Source: Eledone cirrhosa
Taxonomy: Eukaryota; Mollusca; Cephalopoda; Octopoda; Eledonidae
Length of the DNA stretch: 64,000 bases
NCBI GenBank assembly: GCA_964016885.1
Contig: OZ024740.1
Span: forward strand, 1,574,595-1,638,594
Direction: 5' to 3'
Position 1 is the first letter of the stretch. The number at the start of each line of letters is the position of its first letter. This document shows positions 58,250 to 64,000 of the stretch, piece by piece. The notes under the pieces were generated by a model that saw nothing but the letters and a program-made list of their open reading frames with translations, ran no database searches and was not told where the DNA came from. The position numbers and the translations under genes are program-made.

Positions 58250-58765
58250 CCCTTGACCTCTGTAGTCGGCGTGGTGATCCAAATGCAGAAGCAGCATTAT
58301 TCAAAATAATCTATCAATAGCTGCTGTCAGCAAATCTGATGTAGTCATGTGTGTCCATTCTTTGACATTGTCCAAGTTTTTATGTTGTCCACCTTCAACG
58401 GTGTCTTGCATGATGGTCTTGCACAGGCTGTCATGTCATGTGACATGGCCAAACCACGCCAGTTTCCTCCTTTTGACAGTGGCAAGGAGAGGTTCCTGGT
58501 GATCCACAAAACTTTCAACCTTTCTCCGCACGTATTCATTGGTTTTACATTCTCATAGGAAACACGGAGTTTTCTCATGCATTTGTCCTCAAATGCCTGG
58601 ATCCTTCTCTTTGTTTCTGCCAAGTGTCCAGGTCTCACACTCATATAGGACGGAGGTTACCAGTAATTTGTATAATCTGTACTTGGTCTGAAAGCTGATT
58701 TTGCTCTTCCATATTCTTGCCAATTTGGCCATTACTGCCATAGCAATCTGTGTGCAGATTTCTGC
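58250..58765 (-). pseudogene. Decayed RTE/BovB-like LINE C-terminus
   Basis: Minus-strand pieces in shifting frames: KSKISFQTKYRLYKLLVTSV (near 58690), KRRIQAFEDKCMRKLRVSYE (near 58600), TNEYVRRKVESFVDHQEPLL (near 58510), ATVKRRKLAWFGHVT (near 58460) and DNVKEWTHM (near 58350). This order is the familiar tail of an RTE-type ORF. Several frameshifts and stops. Confidence 0.75.
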
Positions 58766-59576
58766 TTAATAATGGTTAATGAAGGTTAATTAAACAACCT
58801 AACAGTGATGTCATGTCAAATCTCCTCCTACCATTGCCTTAGTATCTGTTGTTTGACTCCCAGGTCAACCTTCCTTTATTCTTTCGTTAACATATTTCAA
58901 TTGAAAATCACAGCCTATGGTTTTCAAATAATTTTGAAAATAATAATCAAAACTTTGGAAGGATTTAATAATATAACTTTCTCATTATTAAGCTGGTGTT
59001 TATAACATTTCTTATGACAGGTTCTTACATAAAATTACAATGGAGGGATTTTAGGTAAATATACACCTCCAAACAAAGAACTAAGGGTTGTTTCAAGCTA
59101 CTAGGTATCAAATGTTATGTAAGCTTGATTCCAATGTTAACGTCCCATTTTTTTATCAGGTATGTATTGTACTATACACCTTTAATAAGTAGGATCTGAT
59201 TTGGGAAAGAGTGGACCTCTGTTTCTACAAGGTAAAGTGTTTGGGTAGAGGCTTCATTGTTATATATATGGTAGATCAGTGATGTATAAACATTATATAC
59301 ATCAGTTGAAGGGCCAGACTTTCACCTAATGAAGCCCTAAGCTATATGATGTGTGAGACCCTTCTCTAAAATACAATAATTATACATGATTATTATTTTT
59401 TATATTAATGTTAATAATAAAGTACATATATATAATTTTTGATGATTTAGTGTTAAAAACTAATAAAATGAAAAATGTATATTTAAAAACTGAAGCCCCC
59501 CCCCCAGGTTGTGTGGCCCCCAAGCTTATTTAGTTTATAGGTAAGTCCAGTACTGATCACTGGTATTTAACATTAT
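58766..59576. other. Unassigned AT-rich sequence
   Basis: A C10 run at 59497-59506; no gene. Confidence 0.4.
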
Positions 59577-59765
59577 GTGGATTGGCAGTATCGGTAGAGG
59601 GTTGGACGCCATGCTTTGATACATAGAGTTATGGCCCTTGCCATTCTGAGTTCAAATCCAGCCGAGGTTAACTTTGCCTTTCATCCTTACGGGGTCGATA
59701 AAATAAAATACCAGTAATGCACTGGGATAATTGCTGGCCTTGTGCCAAAAGTAGAAACAATTATA
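59577..59765 (+). mobile_element. tRNA-derived SINE, copy 6
   Basis: 'gtggattggcagtatcggta' (59577), box B GAGTTCAAATCC (59648), body 'ggggtcgataaaataaaata' and tail. It is directly followed by the 68-bp array. Confidence 0.85.
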
Positions 59766-59787
59766 TGTAGTACATCTGTTTTTCTAT

Positions 59788-62030
59788 ACATACATGGGTT
59801 ATATAGGTCTTCTCCAGCACAGTATCTAGTTGTTGTCTTTGTCAGGTTCATCTCTCCATACATGGGTTATATAGGTCTTCTCCAGCACAGTATCTAGTAG
59901 TTGTCTTTGTCAGGTTCATCTCTCCATACATGGGTTATATAGGTCTTCTCCAGCACAGTATCTAGTTGTTGTCTTTGTCAGGTTCATCTCTCCATACATG
60001 GGTTATATAGGTCTTCTCCAGCACAGTATCTAGTTGTTGTCTTTGTCAGGTTCATCTCTCCATACATGGGTTATATAGGTCTTCTCCAGCACAGTATCTA
60101 GTTGTTGTCTTTGTCAGGTTCATCTCTCCATACATGGGTTATATAGGTCTTCTCCAGCACAGTATCTAGTTGTTGTCTTTGTCAGGTTCATCTCTCCATA
60201 CATGGGTTATATAGGTCTTCTCCAGCACAGTATCTAGTTGTTGTCTTTGTCAGGTTCATCTCTCCATACATGGGTTATATAGGTCTTCTCCAGCACAGTA
60301 TCTAGTTGTTGTCTTTGTCAGGTTCATCTCTCCATACATGGGTTATATAGGTCTTCTCCAGCACAGTATCTAGTTGTTGTCTTTGTCAGGTTCATCTCTC
60401 CATACATGGGTTATATAGGTCTTCTCCAGCACAGTATCTAGTTGTTGTCTTTGTCAGGTTCATCTCTCCATACATGGGTTATATAGGTCTTCTCCAGCAC
60501 AGTATCTAGTTGTTGTCTTTGTCAGGTTCATCTCTCCATACATGGGTTATATAGGTCTTCTCCAGCACAGTATCTAGTTGTTGTCTTTGTCAGGTTCATC
60601 TCTCCATACATGGGTTATATAGGTCTTCTCCAGCACAGTATCTAGTTGTTGTCTTTGTCAGGTTCATCTCTCCATACATGGGTTATATAGGTCTTCTCCA
60701 GCACAGTATCTAGTTGTTGTCTTTGTCAGGTTCATCTCTCCATACATGGGTTATATAGGTCTTCTCCAGCACAGTATCTAGTAGTTGTCTTTGTCAGGTT
60801 CATCTCTCCATACATGGGTTATATAGGTCTTCTCCAGCACAGTATCTAGTTGTTGTCTTTGTCAGGTTCATCTCTCCATACATGGGTTATATAGGTCTTC
60901 TCCAGCACAGTATCTAGTAGTTGTCTTTGTCAGGTTCATCTTTCCATACATGGGTTATATAGGTCTTCTCCAGCACAGTATCTAGTTGTTGTCTTTGTCA
61001 GGTTCATCTCTCCATACATGGGTTATATAGGTCTTCTCCAGCACAGTATCTAGTAGTTGTCTTTGTCAGGTTCATCTCTCCATACATGGGTTATATAGGT
61101 CTTCTCCAGCACAGTATCTAGTTGTTGTCTTTGTCAGGTTCATCTCTCCATACATGGGTTATATAGGTCTTCTCCAGCACAGTATCTAGTAGTTGTCTTT
61201 GTCAGGTTCATCTTTCCATACATGGGTTATATAGGTCTTCTCCAGCACAGTATCTAGTTGTTGTCTTTGTCAGGTTCATCTCTCCATACATGGGTTATAT
61301 AGGTCTTCTCCAGCACAGTATCTAGTAGTTGTCTTTGTCAGGTTCATCTCTCCATACATGGGTTATATAGGTCTTCTCCAGCACAGTATCTAGTTGTTGT
61401 CTTTGTCAGGTTCATCTCTCCATACATGGGTTATATAGGTCTTCTCCAGCACAGTATCTAGTAGTTGTCTTTGTCAGGTTCATCTTTCCATACATGGGTT
61501 ATATAGGTCTTCTCCAGCACAGTATCTAGTTGTTGTCTTTGTCAGGTTCATCTCTCCATACATGGGTTATATAGGTCTTCTCCAGCACAGTATCTAGTTG
61601 TTGTCTTTGTCAGGTTCATCTTTCCATACATGGGTTATATAGGTCTTCTCCAGCACAGTATCTAGTTGTTGTCTTTGTCAGGTTCATCTCTCCATACATG
61701 GGTTATATAGGTCTTCTCCAGCACAGTATCTAGTTGTTGTCTTTGTCAGGTTCATCTCTCCATACATGGGTTATATAGGTCTTCTCCAGCACAGTATCTA
61801 GTTGTTGTCTTTGTCAGGTTCATCTCTCCATACATGGGTTATATAGGTCTTCTCCAGCACAGTATCTAGTAGTTGTCTTTGTCAGGTTCATCTTTCCATA
61901 CATGGGTTATATAGGTCTTCTCCAGCACAGTATCTAGTTGTTGTCTTTGTCAGGTTCATCTCTCCATACATGGGTTATATAGGTCTTCTCCAGCACAGTA
62001 TCTAGTTGTTGTCTTTGTCAGGTTCATCTT
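59788..62030. repeat. 68-bp minisatellite, about 33 copies
   Basis: Unit 'catacatgggttatataggt cttctccagcacagtatcta...' is exactly 68 bases and nearly invariant. Two variable sites (gtTg/gtAg; ctCtcc/ctTtcc) define dimers of 136 and tetramers of 272 bases in the right half. Confidence 0.95.
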
Positions 62031-62685
62031 TCATCACATCTTTCCATGTCTTCCAGACATCCTCTTCAGCAAGTTCCTCCATAACGATCACTTGGCACTT
62101 CTTTATTATCATCCACCATATATATCACACAGCCATACAAGTCTTCTCTCTCACATACCCACTCTCTCACTCCTCTTCTACCTAGTTTTTCTCTCAACTC
62201 TCACACACTCACATTACACATCCAGTAGATCACGCTCATTTTATTTATTTCCATCCACTGTGCATCCTCCACATTCACTTCCTATGTTTCACAATCCTTC
62301 AACATTGCACTTCAGTATACAATCTACCCTTCACTTGGAGAGAGAATACTTTTGTTATCCACCTTGTTCTTACTGTTATTGTGATTTTTTAATCCCCTCC
62401 TCCACACCTAATTTAGTCGTCTAGGTTATAAAACCTATCAACTACTTTTAAGGAGCCACCTGGGCATATGAAAGAAAACATATTTTTGGAATATTTTTAC
62501 TGCTAATTATTGATAATCTGCTACATATGAAGTTGTTCCCTACCAGCCTATTTGAGACCTGACTGCATCTCTTGTGCACCCATACATGGGCTACACCGTA
62601 TAACATTCATTCCCACCCCTCTACATATAAAGCATAGCTACCTCCCATGTGACAGAGTTCTGTATTATTTCCTATTAACTAAAAT
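62031..62685. other. Unassigned sequence
   Basis: CT/CA-rich frame at 62092-62424 looks compositional. No gene recognised. Confidence 0.4.
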
Positions 62686-62689
62686 ATTT

Positions 62690-63305
62690 GTCTTTGCTTG
62701 GTTTATTTTATGACTTATTGATTCTAGGTTTTGCTTTCATGTTTGGAATTTCTTCAGTAAGTTAACAGATTCAGCTCTGAGAATTAGGTCATTGGCCTAT
62801 AGAAAATCCTATAGACAATGAGTTTTAACCCTTTAGCATTCACATTATTCTATATATACTATTATATTTTCATGGTAAAGGCTTTACCTCGCATAATTAT
62901 CTCACATAATATTGAATCTATGAGATTTTAAAAGTATTTATTTTGAGAACAATACCTTAACATCAGTATGAGTGGCCGATTACAGCCAGTTTCAACAGAA
63001 AGAGGTAGAGAATTTTGGCCGGTTTGAACATTAAAGGGTTAAATATCTCTGTTATGGCCTGAAGGACTATAATAAACAGGAGGAGTTTGAGAACTGGGTG
63101 TTGGTGGATTCCCACCTACACACCAAAGTCCTTGTTGAACTTGCGCACTCTCAACTTACTAATAGCATCTCTGTACATGGCTTTTATTGGTTTTAACAAA
63201 CAATTTATCTACACCTAGCATTCTTAATAACCACCCGATTATAGTGTAGTTCATTGTTAAAGGCCTTCTACAGGTTCATGAATACTAGATATAGTGGTTT
63301 GCTCA
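62690..63305 (-). pseudogene. RT fragment of the 33.6-kb LINE family, split by a MITE
   Basis: 62725-62824 and 63043-63305 align with 34500-34880 (same order: 'catgtttggaatttcttc', 'atggcctgaagga.tataata', 'gtacatggctt', 'caaaggcctt'). Minus strand, many indels. The MITE at 62829-63038 interrupts it. Confidence 0.75.
62829..63038. mobile_element. piggyBac-like MITE, copy 2
   Basis: CCCTTTAGCATT at the left and ACATTAAAGGG at the right; TTAA at 62825-62828 and 63039-63042. About 80% alike to 27034-27252 by eye, including 'gagaacaataccttaacatc'. Confidence 0.8.
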
Positions 63306-63354
63306 TCCAGCAACAGAGTATTCAAGGACACCCACCCAACAACACGAATGATCT

Positions 63355-63480
63355 CTCTGATAGATTTTCACACAGTTTCTGTGTACCAAATTTCATTCAA
63401 CAAGCATTTAATTGATCCGAAAGCGCCCAATGGTCTGCGCTGTGAGATTGAAACCAAACAATATAGTTGCAATGTGGACT
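63355..63480 (-). mobile_element. SINE-like remnant
   Basis: 'cacacagtttctgtgtacca aatttcattca' and 'gagattgaaaccaaac' resemble the reversed body and box B area of cephalopod tRNA-SINEs. Strongly diverged. Confidence 0.4.
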
Positions 63481-63574
63481 ACTGGAACAGGGTCTAGAAT
63501 ATTCTATCTCAACTAATATCTAAATATGTTTTGTGAGAAGGAAGAATACTTTGATACTTTCACATATTTCACTA

Positions 63575-63640
63575 TTACTGCTGCTGCTGCTAAGACTACT
63601 ACTACTACTGCTGCTGTTGCTAAGACTACTACTACTGCGA
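63575..63640. repeat. (CTG/CTA)n trinucleotide repeat
   Basis: 'tactgctgctgctaagacta' units, two to three copies. Confidence 0.85.
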
Positions 63641-63641
63641 G

Positions 63642-64000
63642 AGATATATATGTGAGATATATATATATGTGAGATATATATATATGTGATATATATATGT
63701 GTGAGATATATATATGTGTGATATATATATATGTGAGATATATATATATGTGAGATATATATATATGTGAGATATATATATGAGATATATATATATGTGA
63801 GATATATATATATATGTGAGATATATATATGTGAGATATATATATGTGAGATATATATATATATGAGATATATATATGTGAGATATATAAATGTGAGATA
63901 GATATATGTGATATATATATATGTGAGATATATATATGTGATATATATATATGTGAGATATATATATATGTGAGATATATATATGTGAGATATATATATA
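63642..64000. repeat. AT satellite, 'gtgagatatatatat' unit
   Basis: Irregular 15-19 base units of gagatatatatat(at)gt, running off the right edge. Confidence 0.9.

Noticed and set aside
43130..59765. True tRNA genes at the A/B-box sequences
   Set aside because: No cloverleaf with paired acceptor stem is visible; each is followed by the SINE body and tail.

Overview
This looks like a cephalopod genome, most likely an octopod. The intergenic and intronic DNA is packed with tRNA-derived SINEs that end in the body and tail I recognise from cephalopods (a 'ggggtcgataaaataaagtacc' type body and a 'gtgccaaaagtagaaacaat' type tail). There are several non-LTR retrotransposon families, a Penelope-like element, DNA-transposon MITEs, long AT/GT/GATA microsatellites and very long minisatellites. 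Eukaryotic splice sites flank the only convincing host coding segments. Nothing is bacterial, viral or CRISPR-like.

Host gene content is small. Three plus-strand exons (5424-5530, 6448-6625, 26432-26606) have canonical cag/gt borders and mutually compatible phases. They encode a helical segment, an acidic DDDEFYD stretch and a Ser/Asn-rich linker that resemble the region between the PH and sterol-binding domains of oxysterol-binding-protein relatives. A fourth plus-strand exon (52766-53031) begins with an ATG and ends with a canonical donor in the same phase as exon 3. It may be an alternative first exon of the same gene or the first exon of another one. If exon 3 continues past the window, almost everything from 5.5 kb to 64 kb is intron.

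Layout: 1-4.26 kb, minus-strand L1/Tx1-like LINE with intact ORF1 and broken ORF2. 4.38-5.29 kb, 69-bp array grown from the end of a TTAA-flanked MITE. 5.4-6.6 kb, exons 1 and 2. 6.86-23.93 kb, a 17-kb array of a 46-bp unit. 24.1-25.98 kb, SINE followed by a G-rich 41-bp array. 26.4-26.6 kb, exon 3. 27-31 kb, MITE, foldback and two hammerhead-ribozyme-like copies. 31.7-37.3 kb, LINE 3' ends and a nearly full-length RT ORF with a destroyed YADD box. 38-44.8 kb, SINEs and a Penelope-like element accompanied by hammerhead-like motifs and a nested 1.3-kb palindrome. 46-50.3 kb, LINE fragments, SINEs and two arrays. 52.8 kb, putative first exon. 53-59.7 kb, intron-like DNA with MITEs, SINEs and LINE scraps. 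59.79-62.03 kb, 68-bp array with higher-order structure. 62.7-64 kb, LINE fragment with nested MITE, then AT satellite.

The most interesting signal is a set of self-cleaving-RNA-like folds. One at 30311-30413 has helix I, the CTGATGA and GAA cores, helix II and helix III in the right order, and its sister copy at 29972-30030 shows compensatory change in helix II. Another sits upstream of the Penelope-like ORF at 40147-40201. Weaker relatives lie at 28315-28348, 37429-37460 and 42340-42389. Hammerheads in Penelope-like elements are known as a class; these copies, a second family here, and their position inside foldbacks deserve testing.
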